Counted from the stretch's first letter, positions 24,721-39,104 are shown. The stretch is DNA of 64,000 nt from Ceratodon purpureus (GCA_014871385.1 CM026425.1:5681243-5745242), one strand, 5' to 3'. The notes: generated by a model not told the origin, from the sequence alone. Made by a program: numbers and translations.

Positions 24721-26787
24721 AAAGTTATTAAAAAAATTTAAAAAGCTTAATTTGTTTGTGGATGGATTATTTTTTTATGGGTAAATGGATGAAATACTTT
24801 AGCTATAGTACTTCTTAGAATTGAAAATTGGGTATCCTTACAATGACTCTTCTCTAAGTTCAACAAACTTGAGGCTTTATTAATGATATGGAATAGCGGC
24901 ACATTAGCTTTATTAAAGGTGGTAATTTCAAGCACTTGAGCTTAATATGTAGTTATTTCTCATCTTGCTTATACATTAATTAGTCCTTTAAAAGTACACT
25001 TGAGCTTTCTAATATGTAGTTATTTTTCATCGTGCTTGTATATTAATTAGTCCTATAAAAGTGCAAGTACAATCATTTTTAGATATATCACTTGAATAAC
25101 TTGACGAACAATTGAATTTGCTTTCTTATTTTTTTTGATGATATCTCTTAATAAAACCTCATTACTAGACTAATTTTCTGTGAAGGTGATTGTCATCTAT
25201 GAAGAATCATACTTCAAAAGGTTGAGTGGTGGTCTTTTGCCATTATTGAAAAAAACATCTGTAGTAAATCATGGTTTTCAATGTATAAAATGGTAGTATT
25301 AATTAAGATACATGTATCATGTTATATCTTTTAAAAAATATAGTTGATATAGAAAAAAAAATACTTTAGTAATACTTGTTACATAGTTATATGAAGGATT
25401 CTTTTGGTTATTTGAATCATTTTGTAATACTAATTTTAATTCATCTACACTTTTGAACTTCTGGTGATACAAATTCAATAAAAATTGGTTGATTGGCTTA
25501 TCTTGTTTACAAATTCATATATGAGTGAATTCTATATATTCAATATATTTAAATTAAATTCAAAAAAACATAAATCCTATCTATCTTTAGGTTGGGCATC
25601 TGTTTAATCTTTTTCATCGTTAGGTTAAACGTACATATATTAAAATATACATTGTACAAAAAAACATATGAAAAATAGAGAATTGGAAGATGGTGAATTT
25701 GAAGAGCCAAAAACATCTCAAAAGCATCATGAGGAGGATATTTCAAATTTTATATTATTAAATTGATAAGATATATATAGAAATTTTGAAATTTGAAACT
25801 CAACTTACAACTAAAACCACTTTAATTTTGGAAGGTTTTAAGTTGATCTATTACTTGAAATGCCAAATTTAATATGATACCCAACCTAAAGATGAAACTC
25901 AAAATTACTTTAAATTTCTATAAGCTTTTTTAACATATTTCTTTCCTCCTTTATATTCTCAAAATAAAACTTAAGTTTGACGCATTCATAATTACAATGG
26001 ATCTAAAACTACCATAGTTAATGCAAAAAATAACAAAATACAAAGGCTACATTTATTCTTTAATATTTTATGTAAAGTAGTGTTCTATTGCAACTTCTAT
26101 TTTCAAAAGTATTTATAAAGCTAGTGGTTTGTCATAGGCAGTGAGCTAGTAAATAAGTTGTGATATCCTATTACAATCTTAGATTGTAAGTTATTAATAA
26201 TAACCTACAATGTTAATAAACTTATCTTTACTTTAAATTTTTCTTTTTTTATTTTTTTCTTTAATTTTTTTTTTTTGGTGGGTTGTGCAAATTCATTAGT
26301 TATTTGCACCTATGTGATTTATGAAAATTATAAAAAATATATTAAATAATTAAATCACATAATTGTATTATCTTTGAAATTTTTAAAAAAAAAAAATTAA
26401 AACATGTAATTATTTTATATTGCCATACCTCTATTCAATCATTTATTCGATTGTTTGTATCTATTCAAATATAATTCGATATATAGATTGATAATTAAAA
26501 ATATATAATATTTGATTTGTATTGTAAAAACCAAAAAATGAAACTTTGGTTAATATTAATAAAGAAGATTTTGTAATAATTTTATTTCTTTCCAAATATA
26601 TTTTAAGAGGAATACACTATCCTTGAAGTGTGAGTGTATTTCAATTATTTTATGAACAATTTTGAATCCCTAAAAATTGCTTCAAATTCCTTAGACATCA
26701 AATATAATTTCACCATGTCATTTTCTATTAATTTATAAATCATTTTATGGATAGAACATTAAAGATATTCAAATAGGAAATGAAATC
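24721..26787. other. AT-rich intergenic, upstream of coiled-coil gene
   Basis: Low-complexity A/T sequence with poly-A and poly-T tracts and many stops in all frames. It presumably holds the promoter of the coiled-coil gene, but no specific element stands out among the many TATA-like strings. Confidence 0.5.
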
Positions 26788-29700
26788 ATGAAAGACACAC
26801 ATGCAACAAATTCTAGGGTTTTGAACATGTTGAAAACATACGATATATTAAAAAAGCCGAGTAATTCAAATTTTACAAACAAAAATTTGATACACAAATT
26901 TAAAGCATCTTCCAACAATTTATTGCTGGAAATCAACAATTCTACATTCCATTCTTCTAAAAGAATTGACAAAAATACAAGTTTTCAAAGCTTTGGTACA
27001 AATATTGAAGAAGGTAAGTTCAGCTTGCACATAAGAGTGTCATTGATATTTGGTATTTTTAAAAATCTTTTTTTCCTATTCTACTTGCATATGAATTTTT
27101 AAATTTTTCAAAGTTTCTTTGATTAAATATTGCATTAATTCTTGAAATTTTCTAAAATAGAATAGCAAATCAATCACTTAGTATAAAAGAATCACTTTGT
27201 AAATGAATCACTTAGTATAAAAGACATCTCAATTATTATTAGGCAAAGAACTTGTCATTGAAAATTTAATTTCAAGATCTGATATGCCACGGTTAAAGTC
27301 ATTTGAGCTTGTTTCTTCTATTTCTACTAAATTTGATGACCAAGTTCAAAGAATGGAAGTTCATGAAGATTCTCACGTTGACCAGGCATATATTATAAGA
27401 CATGAAGACAAAAAAATTCATTTGAAAAGAATCAAGAAGAACCAAGAATTTGACATTGAAAATGAAGACAGATGGCATAATCGAAGAAAATCACATGGTG
27501 GATTTAGTGAAAATAGTAGTCCATTAAGAGATGTACATAATAATGTAATTTGTGAATCAACATTGAAATTACGTCCATCTTCAGCACCTCGACGAATGGA
27601 ACTTTCAAAGTCAAAAGAAGAAAATAAAAGTATGAATGGTTTTGATTTCAATACAAATGAAAAGAATGAACTTAATGCAATTGGAACCTATAGATCAAGA
27701 GGTGTTAAAGGTGTCAAAGAAGATTGTGAAAGGTTTCGGTTACAAATGAAAATATTGAAAGAAAAAGCTAATGATTCAAGAATCCGAGAAGTTATGGTTG
27801 AAGGAATGGTTGAAAATCTTCAAAAAAATGGAAATGAAGAGAAATTCAATGTAACTACAATTGATATTGCGGATGGTGTTGTTGAAAATGATGAAAGAAT
27901 AGAAAAGAACTTATCGGTACTTAAAAACATTGTAAGCTCAACACATAACTTGAATATTGAAGGAGATAGAATAGTTGGAATTGATGGTGATGATGCTAAA
28001 TCCAAACAACATGATAAAGAGAGCTTTCTGGCTCAATCAACAATGAATAGAAGATCAAAGTCATCATCACCTTATAATAATACATCTAATTTTGAAGGAA
28101 AAAACAATCGTCAAAACAATGCTCATGACAACTTTAAGGCTCGTAAAAGGATTAAAACGTACAATGATTTTCCTTCGTGCACCAATACGAGCAGTTCATC
28201 AACATCCTCAACTGCTTCTTCTTTATCTACTCTTCCTTTATCTCATTATATACAAAAGCTCAAATGTTTGGCACCAATTTCTCGTTGTCCACCAAATCCA
28301 TCTACAAGTATTAACAAAAATACAATTACAAAAGACAATATTGAGCAAACTACTTTGATTGATACAAAACCATCTATTGATATTGCATTAATGGATTGCC
28401 AAAATGATGTTGAAGATCCACATAACTTCAATATATATTCTACCGAAAATCTCAAAGAATCCTTTGAAGACGGAAATAGTATGAAACTCGATGTTAAAAT
28501 CAAAGATAGTACAAATAAAACATCTCTAGATTCAAATTTCAACAAATATATACCATCATCGTCAACCTTATATTCTGAATCAAACATACGTATGGGTATA
28601 TTTGCTTGTCAAAGAACAAAAAAGCCATATATTACTTATGTAAAGAGTAATAATATGCCAAATCATGGTGAGAAAATAAATAAAAAAGTTGGTAAAATTA
28701 TGTTTACAAACTCCATTCCAACATATGAAAAAAAACCATTCAATGAAGAAAGTTCAAAAGTTGTTAATACTATGGAGGAGGTTACTCTTCAACAATCAAA
28801 TAATCTTAAAGTGGCAAGTTTAAAAAATAGTTTCTTAAATTTTTTTAAAGTTTTATATACCAATATTATATAAAATTGAAATATTTTCCAACATACGTTA
28901 CTGAAATAAAACAAAATATAAATTAGAACCAATATTTATAAAAATTCAAAAAACTACTTTACTTATATCAATATTCAATGGTGTAGGATAATAAAGTTGT
29001 AAGCCATGAAGATGCTTCAATGCAACAGATTGTGTTAAATGACTTAAGAGGTTCAATAGAAGGTTTTAATATTCAATTCGAGGTAGAAACTAAAAGTTTA
29101 AGAAATCGTTTGGAAGATTTAGAAAAACAATTGGATTTTTCAAGAGAGGAAATGTCAAAAGAAATATTTGAAGCAAGGCGTACATTGCGAAATGATATCA
29201 AATCAAAACTTGAAGAGACAATGAATTCTTTATTAAAAAGAAAGGAAATCAATGATGATGAGGTACATTTTATTTAATATTAAACATCCATTTAAGTTGA
29301 AAGTTTAATAAATATTTGAGCACATTTGTACAAACCATATGATATTTTCTTTGGTTTTTAAATTGAGTTTTTCTTTTAAATTTTAATTGAAATTTAGTAA
29401 AAATAATGCAATAATTCAACATCTATATAAACTTAATTTCAAATGAAATATCTCATACAATCAACAAAATTTAAAGTAAAACAATAGAAATAATTGATTT
29501 TAATTATGAAAAGAACTTGATGTTTAAAAAACCATTAGATTGTTGAGCAAACATGAGCTCTAGATATCATATAACATAGACATAAAATAATTTGCATATA
29601 AGGTTAAAGTTCATTAATTTTTATCAATATATAAGGTTGAAATATGAGACATAGTTTTATATTCTAATAACTTTCTTCAATTATGTTCAATAAAATTGGT

Positions 29701-32700
29701 ATAGATGTTGTCAATTTTGGAAAAGAAAGTAGAAAGGCATCAACTTCAAAGTGATATAGGAATTTTAGCACTTAAAAGTGAAATGAAACAATTGTGGAAT
29801 GAAGTTAAAGAGTTGTCAAAAAATAAAGATGATATTCAAGGTTATATAACAAATCTCATTCATACAACTAAAATGTCAAATTCAAATGAGTGCAATGTGT
29901 TGAAAAGTGAAAATAATGTGTTGATGAAACAACTTCAAAATTTTAAAGAAAGTGATTTACAGGTTAGTTTCGATAAATGCATGCTTTAATCAAAGTATCA
30001 ATAAAATTCAATTTGAGAAGTTAATATAATAATTTTTAAAAATACTTAAAATAAATTTTTTGAACGCTATCATCTAATTTTACATGATGCACAATTGTCA
30101 TATGTGCAAATTTAGAAAAATAAAATTTTGGTTTCTATAACTCATTGATCATTACTTATATATGTCTATGATTCAATTAGTTTTTAACTAAATTTTTAAA
30201 TACATCTTTAAAATTTAGATGGAGATTGAAAATATTCGAAGGCTTGTAGAAAAGACTCTAGAAGACAACGCAATAGTAGAAAAAAATCGAAATGCTGCAC
30301 ATATAGAAGGAATTCAAGAAAGAATGTTAATAATGGAACGAGTTGAAAGTTTATCTCAACTCTATCTTGGAGGTTTAGAAGAAATTCGATCGAATGTTTC
30401 AAATATAAAAATTAGTTGTCGTGATCGTGTAGATGAACTTGAAGGCCAATGGAATGAATTTAGACACAAACAAGAATGTTATGCCTTAAAACGTCATCCT
30501 ATATTAACACAAAACGTAAGAATTATACAATATCAAAAAATTATACTATAATAAAATGTAATTCGATTTGAATTTTTAAATCAATAAAAATTTAATATAA
30601 AAGTATAGCACATCAAAAACAATTATGGAATACATATTGAAATAGGAAATTATATTATATATTTTTAAATAAAATTCTATGTATTTTTATATGTTTTCAA
30701 GATATTATAATCAAATAATTAAAATTGAAATTAATAGGTGCTCATGAATGAGCTTGAAAATATCCGCAATGAAGTAGCAGAGATTGTAGAATCTGAGCGA
30801 GATCAACTTCAAGAAACACTTGAAAGAGAAAATGTCTCAATTCAACGTCAATTTATGACTATGTGTGCCACCAATAAGCGTGAAATACTTAATATTATGA
30901 AAGGAGACTTAAACAAACGATTGCAAACTGCTCAGAATAAAGTGTTGTTGATGACAGATACAATGAAACAAGAGATGGATAACTTGCGGTGTGAAATTAG
31001 AGAAGGGCATGTATGTTATTTATTTTGGTTTCATTAATATGAAATAATCAAAAGCTTTAATCTAATTTATACTTGCAAAAATCCATAAATAAATTCTAAT
31101 AATATCTTTGACAAAGAAAATTCTAATTTGACAAGTATAAATTTATTTTTATGTAGTTTTAAATAAATCATTAAAACGGCTATAGTATTCATATTATGCA
31201 GGTAAGTGCTGAAGTTTTGACTAAAAAAACTTCTTTGATGGAGAAAGAAACAGAATTAGCAACACAAGCTGCAGCTGAAGCTACAATCTCTGCCACTAAA
31301 GCAAAAGACATGTTTAATGAAATGCGTAAATCTTTTGAAATTGAAATTGCAAATGTACAACGCATCAGCCTTCAACTACAAGAAAACTTTACTCTTGAAA
31401 AGGAAACAATTCAAAGTGTTGTAAATAAAGCACACAAAACTTATGAAGAACTTTCAAGAGAAAAAGAACAAATGTGGCTTGTGGCGTTAGCTGCACAAAC
31501 AAAAAATTTAGAATTGAATGAATTTTTAAAAAAAGAAAGTTCAAATGTTGTAGATGCTATGATTGAAGTGCGGAAAGATAGAAATATTGCATTTCAAGCT
31601 GCAAAGGAAGCCAAGTGTTCCGCTTTAAAAGCTAGTGAAGTGCTAGCCGAAGTTTTAAAGTCATTTAATGAAGAAATGATAAAGACTTGCCATGTGAATA
31701 TGCAACTATCGGTGAGTGCTTTCCATATAACATATGTGTTGTCATAATATAAAGAAAGTGATAGAGATAGATTTGTTTTCCAAGTTATAAAATTTTGATT
31801 ATTTTCTTGAATTTAACGAAATAGGAAAAGCTTGAGAGGAAAAAAGAAGGAATTGAAAGGGAACAAAAGATTGTATTGCAACAAAGCCAAGAAATACAAG
31901 AGCAATTTAGTAAAGAATTGGAATTGGCCATTACAAGTTGGAAACATGCTATGAATATGGAAATTGCAAAAGCTAAAGAAATTACATTTGGACTTGAAGA
32001 AGAGCAACGTCGGGCATTATTGACGATTAATCAGACAACAATGTTGTATCCACAACGTGAATCTATTCAAGCTGACATGGAAGAATATATTTCTAAAGTA
32101 AAGCATAGAACAAACTTTATTTTTCATTTTTTTATATGTTTTAATAAATTTTCCTTCAAAAAAATATTATAGCCTTAATTAAAATCATATATATGTATAT
32201 ATACATGTCTAAAAGATTTTTTGAATATTTTTCTAAATTTTTTAGACACAAGAAGCATTGGATGATCTTGCCAAATCAATTCATCAACTCCAAGATGTGC
32301 AAGAAGATAAGCATCAACGTCTTTTTGTCAAAAGACAAGAATTGGAACAATTTAAAACAACATGGCAAACTGAATTGGGTCAACTGCAACAAATGACACG
32401 AGTACTGGAAAAGAGGTTCAAAGAATCAATATGTGAACAATCTATACTTGGTAATCGTATTGAAATGGTAGAAAATGTACAAGTTAATCTTGTTCAATCT
32501 TATGAGGATGTGCGAAATAGCACCGGTGACCTTGAGAAGACTGCTGCAATTTGGCTTCCTAAATATGAAACTGCAGCACGGATTGTTAATGAACTTTCAT
32601 CAAAAGTAGGACGCATGGATGAACAAATCAAACTAACATGTCATGGAGGTGAAAGTTTGGTGCAACAAATTGCTCGTATTGTTGAATCTAAAGTCAATGA

Positions 32701-34325
32701 AATGAAGGATATGGTAAACCGTTCTCATTTGAAAGTTCTTAATGTAAAAAAAGAATTGTCGAATAACTTCTACATTAAAGATTGCATTAATTTTTGCTTA
32801 TTCAAAATTAAATTTTGACAAAGTAAAATTTTGATATATGATTGTCATTTTGAATAGTCTTTTTTTTTCTTTTTTTTTTCCCACATCCTAATAGTTTGTG
32901 TATGAACAATTTTAGGCTAACACTCCATTAGAGAGTCGAGTCAACGCCCTTGAAAAATCATTAAGCCATGATTCCAATGTATCATTGAAGTTAGAATATA
33001 TTGGGAAAAGTGGGAAAGATTGTGGTAATAAAGCCAAAAAAATGCCATCACTTAATTATTTAAGTGAAAGTGTTGAAGCGCTACAAAGGTACATCATTGC
33101 TTACAAATTATCATATTATATAAATTCTTATGATATCTTCTTTGTTTGAAAATATAAAACCAATCCTAAATTTATTTGTAGCTTTGAATTTCATTCATAA
33201 TTTTACGTAAGTGATTCTTTATACAATAAATCTACTAAGTACTAGATTGTGATGAGTTAACAGAAGAATGGAGATTATAGCAGCAGAGCGCAATGAAATG
33301 GAGACATTGGACTCAAATGAAGATTTCAATTCCAAGATTGTAGATCTTGATAATCGCATTGAGCATGTAGCTTCAGCAACATTTACCAATTTGAGGTATA
33401 TATATGATAACATCAATTAATATTTTAAAATGTATCTTTGAAAATTAAAATTAGTCTTTATATCTTTTGGAATAGAAGTCAATTGAGTTGATTTTATACC
33501 CAATTACTACACAAAGTAATATTTTACTGATTTACATTCAGATTATTGGATAAAAAAGTTGAGCATGTCACCAAAGGAGTCCAATCTGCGTTAGATGGAG
33601 CAACTTTAGCTGATAAAAAATGTGCTTCTCTTGGATGTGAGCTTGTAAAGGTTTTTAGAATGTTTACTAATAAAAAAGATCTTCAAGGTCTTCAAGATAA
33701 TTGTCTTTTCAAGAAAGAAGGTAAAGTTAATAAACCATCCCAATCACCAGTTAAAAGACAACACATAAATGGAGGGCAAGATGTTGATTCTCATAGTCAT
33801 TCAACAATTGATGCGGCCAATAAAGACATTCAAGATATTTCAAAAATAATTGAAAACGACCAATCTATATCAACAAGAATAAATACTTCTCCCCGAAAAA
33901 TTATCAAAAGAGGAATATCTAATTCTTCAAGAGATATTTTACATACTAAAACAACTCATCCATCTCAAATACAAAATCCAACTTTTCAACATGATAAAGA
34001 ACAAGACATTATAGACTCCAACAATTTTGAAGGTGGAAGTCCTTCAAAAAATAAAACCAATCGGTTGCAAGATACTTATATTGGAGTAAATGAATGTAAA
34101 CTTCATAGACCCCTTTGTGTGATGGATGAACATAAAACAATAGTTGATACAAATGTAGATGGGCAATTAACAATTGAAAAATGCCAAGAAGGATTTCCTA
34201 AAAATTGCCAAAGAACAAATATCCGTTTGGAGGCTGGTCGAATACATGTCAATGTTAGCCATCGATCAAGTGGTTTAAATCAAATTTCTGAAAAAAGAAA
34301 TGATTTGATTGCGGTTCAATCTTAA
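26788..34325 (+). CDS. Large coiled-coil protein of unknown function, AT-rich gene
   Basis: I do not recognise this protein. Twelve exons join without frameshift: 26788-27013, 27243-28810, 28987-29262, 29705-29962, 30219-30515, 30738-31010, 31202-31711, 31825-32097, 32246-32743, 32916-33088, 33264-33395 and 33542-34325, giving 1755 residues. All introns are GT-AG and 110-440 bp; most coding exons begin in phase 0. The first roughly 600 residues and the last 230 are polar, rich in Ser, Asn, Lys and Asp, and probably disordered. The middle, about 600-1530, is almost all heptad-like helix rich in Glu, Lys, Gln, Leu and Ala, for example LEDLEKQLDFSREEMSKEI and ATQAAAEATISATKAKDM, with no membrane segment. 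A stop precedes the ATG in frame. The donors at 28810 and 32743 are the least certain (32713 is an alternative). Codons end overwhelmingly in A or T, unlike NUP93 or MEX1. A cytoskeletal or basal-body structural role is only a guess. Confidence 0.72.
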
Positions 34326-37300
34326 GATGTTATAAAAAACTAGTATGATTTGCAAAATGAAAAATCACACAATATTATCAAAGATTGACATGCAAATTTT
34401 AATAAAGTCAATTGAAGATGAATATCAATAAAAGCTACAAAGACAATTTGTATACCTAGTATTATGTCTCCAATGTCTTAAAAGGTGCAAAAGTATTTAA
34501 ATCATATTATATAGATTTGAATTTTTTAATATATTATTATGATTTTAAAAATATTCACTATTAACCAAATCAATCAATTGCTTTTGTAATATATTTGTCA
34601 AAAAAATAGTATATCAAATTACACTATTCTAAAGTTTTTCAAAAAAATGAATGATTTACATTGTTGTAGATTTGAGACTAAAGTAATTTTCAATGCAATT
34701 TCGATTTATGAAGATTCAAGAAGACACATTATAAAAAACCATTGATTGAGCTTCAAGGTTCAAATAAAATTTTGTAATTTACTATAATCTATATTTTGAT
34801 GTATAGTGAAGTATATGTTGTACTATTGCCTATTACATTTTTATTTTTTATATGCTACCTTAAGTCTATTTTGTATATCTTTTGCATATTCAATAAGATT
34901 AATTTAATTTATATAAATCTATAAAAGAAATAATTAAAATGATGATGATAAGTGTAAAATTGAATTCTAATGAAAGAATGTTCTATGTAAGTAATTACAA
35001 CAATTATTATAGAATTGAGTAATTTAATCCATAATTGTATGAATGATTTTTTAAATAGTTATTTTAATGCAGATCTACAACTTTATAATGGCAAAGAGAA
35101 TTTTTCTAGTGGAATTTTTTCATGCCACGAGTCATGCCATCCATATAAATTTTTATTGATTGAGAATAAAAACTTTCACATGTCACAATGTACATTGTAT
35201 ACATAAATTTAAAAAGTACAAGTTATTTATTAATGTAAGAAGAAATCTTCTAAATATCAAGAAAATTTTAATGTAGAACTATGCTACAATAAGTACATTT
35301 GGATATTATGCAAATATATCTTATATTTTTATAATGGAAAACAAGTTCTAATCTTGACAATCTATAATTTTGTCATCATAGGTACTGACCTATGACAACT
35401 AACTACAAGAAGATTAGATTACAAAGACTCTATTGGATTTTAATGAAGCAAAATACTTTGTTGAATTAATTTCTATTAATATTGTTGATTTATACTTTTC
35501 TACATTCTCATACGATTAAAAAATTTTCATATGATATTTAAAGAATCCATACTATCTATTGTCTATTATTGTTATTATTATTATAATTATTCTTGATGTT
35601 GTTATTGTTATAATAATCATATTTATTATCAATTTTAAAGCTTAGTTGGAATGGTAGGATTTCTATGTTGGTGGTTGAAATAACAATAACATGTATTTTA
35701 TTTTATTTTATTTTATTTATAATTATTTCATAAATGATGTAGCTCAATCAGTTCATCTGCCGTAAAAATCAACGTGGTAAACAAATATTCCATGAATATA
35801 GGATTACCACAATTAAAGTAGAATATGAAATAAATTATTAATGACAATTAGATACAATGTTCAATTTTTTGGAATTAAATCAATATGTATTTTAAATGTA
35901 AAAATAAAAAATAAAAAACTCAAATGATCTCTATAAAGTTGTATTTTAAAATTGAAAAATTAAAAAGTATATGACATGTATATTATTGATTTTCATAATA
36001 AAATGGTTCAAAAATACATAAAGAAAATTTGTTTTAACAAGAATTTAAAAGTGTTTATTTAATAAATCAACAATACTTCAAGCAAAAAAGAATAAAGATC
36101 TATTGCCTTATTAATAAAGAAAAATCATAATGGTTTTGAATGAAATTATAATACAAAAATCTCGAGATTAACTTAAGAAAATCATTGTAGTTTTTAATTG
36201 CGTTTTATCAAAGTATTGTGTTTTTGATGTAGTCGAAAAACTTCATAATCCATTTCAAATATATAAGTCAAATGCACATGCATGCTTGAAGATATATAAT
36301 TGATAATATTAATCATGTATTTGTACACATGCAAAATTTAGAACGCACTATTTGTAAATGAGTACATTAATACCTATATTTGTAGACGGTTGAATTTAAT
36401 TTGCTTCTATTAACTTCATAGTGTATTGAACATTTTAAAGTGATTACTTTTAAAATTAAAAAATTTTAAACAAAAATTATGCTAAGATATATTTTGCACC
36501 AAATATTGAATATTGTTGCACTTATTCAGAGAAATTCTAGAGTATCAATGACAATGAATTATCTAGAATATATTTTGATAGTACCAAATACATTAAATCA
36601 AATTTTTGTGTATATAAATGTTTAATTTCATCGTCAATTCTCTTTGATATTTTATATTTAATTTTATGAACCTTCACTTTATTGTGGTTTTTGCCTAACA
36701 TTCGAATCTTGATCTTGCCAATTTTGACAATATTAAAAAGACTAAAAAACTTAAAATCAATTCTATCTTCTTGCTTGAATTCATGTTATTTTCTTTAAAT
36801 TTTTTGCTAAAAGATTACCTTGTCAAGCAACAATTTTACATACTCCCTTAGCAATGTCCTATCATGCCCCATTTTCATCTTATTAACATCCATTATCATC
36901 TTCTACAGCCATTTACTATTATTTTTAATCCATTGTCATTCACATCCTCTTAAATTCATCAATGGTGTCATTTTTGGAAATATTGGTTATTAGCACTTGT
37001 TTCAAATTCTTGTAACAATTGAAATTCTAAAGTAACCATTGCAACACTTTCTGATAGTGATTGCAAAAGTGAATTTGAAACTAATTTTGTTCCTAATAAT
37101 TATACACCTCTAAAAGATCAAATAATTTTTTGCAAAATAGGTATAAAAAAATAAATAAAAAAATATGATGATCAGTATCATTATTGAAAAATGGTACGTT
37201 ATATTCCATATAGTTATTGATCACAATTCTTAAATGCAAAAAAAATTGGGAAAAAAAAAATAGAATGAAAAGGATAAGATTTGGAATATTTGTGATTTTC

Positions 37301-37360
37301 AAATTTTGGTTGTTAATCTTATTTTTTGTTTTTTATCTTCATATTTTTGATTATCTCTTT
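34326..37360. other. AT-rich intergenic, downstream of coiled-coil gene
   Basis: No gene is visible. There are simple repeats, including an ATT-type microsatellite near 35575-35640 and a TTTTA run near 35695-35725, and a short hairpin at about 35373-35400 (CATAGGT...ACCTATG). Composition is the same as the rest of the block. Confidence 0.55.
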
Positions 37361-37364
37361 CCAT

Positions 37365-37690
37365 TTGGCGCCGATATTCCTGCATACGGTCTGCAAGTAA
37401 TACCTGCTCGGAATTCGCTCTTTCGCGATTGCTGCACATATGTCAATACCTGACTCATCGCACAGAAAAAAGCAACTGTTGATGTACTCACGCAGAAAAG
37501 CAAGCAATCCAGCCCTCACATATGAAACTGACGCATCCCTTAGCAATGCGTATAGAAAGGAGAACCTCAAAACGGAGTCGACATGGACGTAGAAAAAGTT
37601 TCTCTTTACCTGATGAATATAGGGCTCCACCTGATGCAACAACTCGTAACCCTCTTGGATATTCCAACATTAACCACAGTGATGATCTCA
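37365..37690 (-). pseudogene. Truncated gene fragment of unknown function
   Basis: A minus-strand frame reads from about 37661 into the AT-rich block (stop at 37319). Segments such as GYELLHQVEPYIHQ, SVLRFSFLYALLRDASVSY and AGLLAFLREYINSCFFLCDE look like a helical protein domain, with balanced codon use unlike the AT-rich DNA it runs into. No ATG or recognisable start exon was found, and the frame stops soon after entering the AT-rich block, so the gene appears cut at about 37.36 kb. I do not recognise the family. A second open frame overlaps it (37488-37691) and cannot be excluded as the real one. Confidence 0.4.
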
Positions 37691-38211
37691 AATGACGGCA
37701 TTATCACACACCTAAGATGTTAACAACTAGAGCAGTCTACACACACCTTCAACTTGCTTCCTAAATGTATGAGCACTAAATCAAACTATGATTGGAATAT
37801 ATACCTCAATTGATATCTAACTCAATTGTTAACAAGAAAAATTGTTTGATGACAAACAGATGGACACTCAAGCTATTCCGGACTCTCTCAAGCAATGCGT
37901 CGCCCGATGTGGTAGGAAGAGTTGTCCTCCAAATTCCTCCCTGTCTCACGATCTATCTATTTAGCTTTCTGTTAATGTTCTCAAAACAATCCCGAATTTG
38001 TTTAGGATTAACATTGCCAAAATCTAATTCTCTTTGATTTTGAAGAGATTCTAATATCTGTTTCCAAGGGAACCGTTTATGATTAATATACTTAACTGTT
38101 TCCAAATAAACAGCCTTCCTTTGCCCCTCGTTGAACAATCCTCCTTTTCGCTTGATTTTCAACGCCTCCTCAACTGGTAGTAATAATGGGCTATTTTCTA
38201 TCATCTCTTGT

Positions 38212-38427
38212 GCACTTGAAATGCATGGTACATCTTCAGCACTTGAATTGCACCGTAAATCTTCAGGGTTTGCAATGAACGGCACGTCTTCAAGACTTGA
38301 AATACATGGTAGATCTTCAGGGTTTGAAATGAACGGTAGGTCTTCAGGACTTGAAATACATGGTAAATCTTCAGGGTTTGAAATGAACGGCAAGTCCACA
38401 GGATTTGAAATACATAGTGGATCTTTG
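38212..38427 (-). repeat. 27-bp coding tandem repeat, eight units
   Basis: Eight 27-bp units lie in the last exon of the truncated gene, encoding the 9-residue motif I-S-N/S-P-E-D-L-P-F/C. Alternate units end in Phe and Cys, so the higher-order period is 54 bp (18 residues), showing expansion by pairs. Degenerate units continue to about 38475. Confidence 0.85.
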
Positions 38428-39104
38428 GAGCTAAGTAATGAAGGATCATCAGGGCTAGAAATCAATGGTGGATCTAACTGGCAATCTCGAGACCGATCCA
38501 AAGAGAAACGAAATGACATCGAGTCAATAGGAGTAACATTGGCTTCTCGTCTTCTCTCCACATCCCAGTTGTCCCAAAGCCAGTCACATTCTTCATCGAC
38601 TTTATTTTCGAACTCTTCCACTCGCCTGTTAAAACGCATGTTAAAGCACTTGTTAAAACATCAGCTCAAGCCACCCAATCAACCAACACGACGGCTGAAT
38701 ATACCATGTAACCAACACAAAAGAACGCAGCATAGCTATACCTATCCACCACAATCAACACTTACGTGTCCAAAGAAGGGTTCAACTTACTCCGTTTTGC
38801 ATTCACCTCAGATGGATGCTTATCTGCCTGAACAAACAAAAACAAACAATAACATCAGACCTCTATAAAGTAGCCCTTCAAACCATGCTCATGCACTCCA
38901 TTCCAACCATTCACCATAATAAACTTCCCCATGGACACCACAAATTTACCTCTAGTTGACGGAGATCCCTCTTACAAGCTGCAACATTGAGTTCAGGTGC
39001 TGAAGCTATCTCCTGCACAGCAACGCAACACAGTTGTTACTATGCTCCTCAAGAGCCTACAAAAACCACAAATACATACATAGCACAATTAATGATACTC
39101 ACCT

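Larger units (their letters stand above)
24720..37360. other. AT-rich block with its own gene
   Basis: From about 24.7 kb the sequence becomes extremely AT-rich and remains so, in exons as well as introns and intergenic DNA, until about 37.36 kb, where it switches back within a few tens of bases. The flanking genes have ordinary composition. The block contains a single gene (26788-34325). Such a sharp, long change inside plant DNA suggests transferred DNA, a special chromosomal compartment or an assembly join. Confidence 0.7.

Noticed and set aside
38131-38868. Long plus-strand frame of 245 codons
   Set aside because: It is the mirror of the 27-bp repeat exon on the minus strand; the minus strand has matching splice sites and a coherent exon chain.
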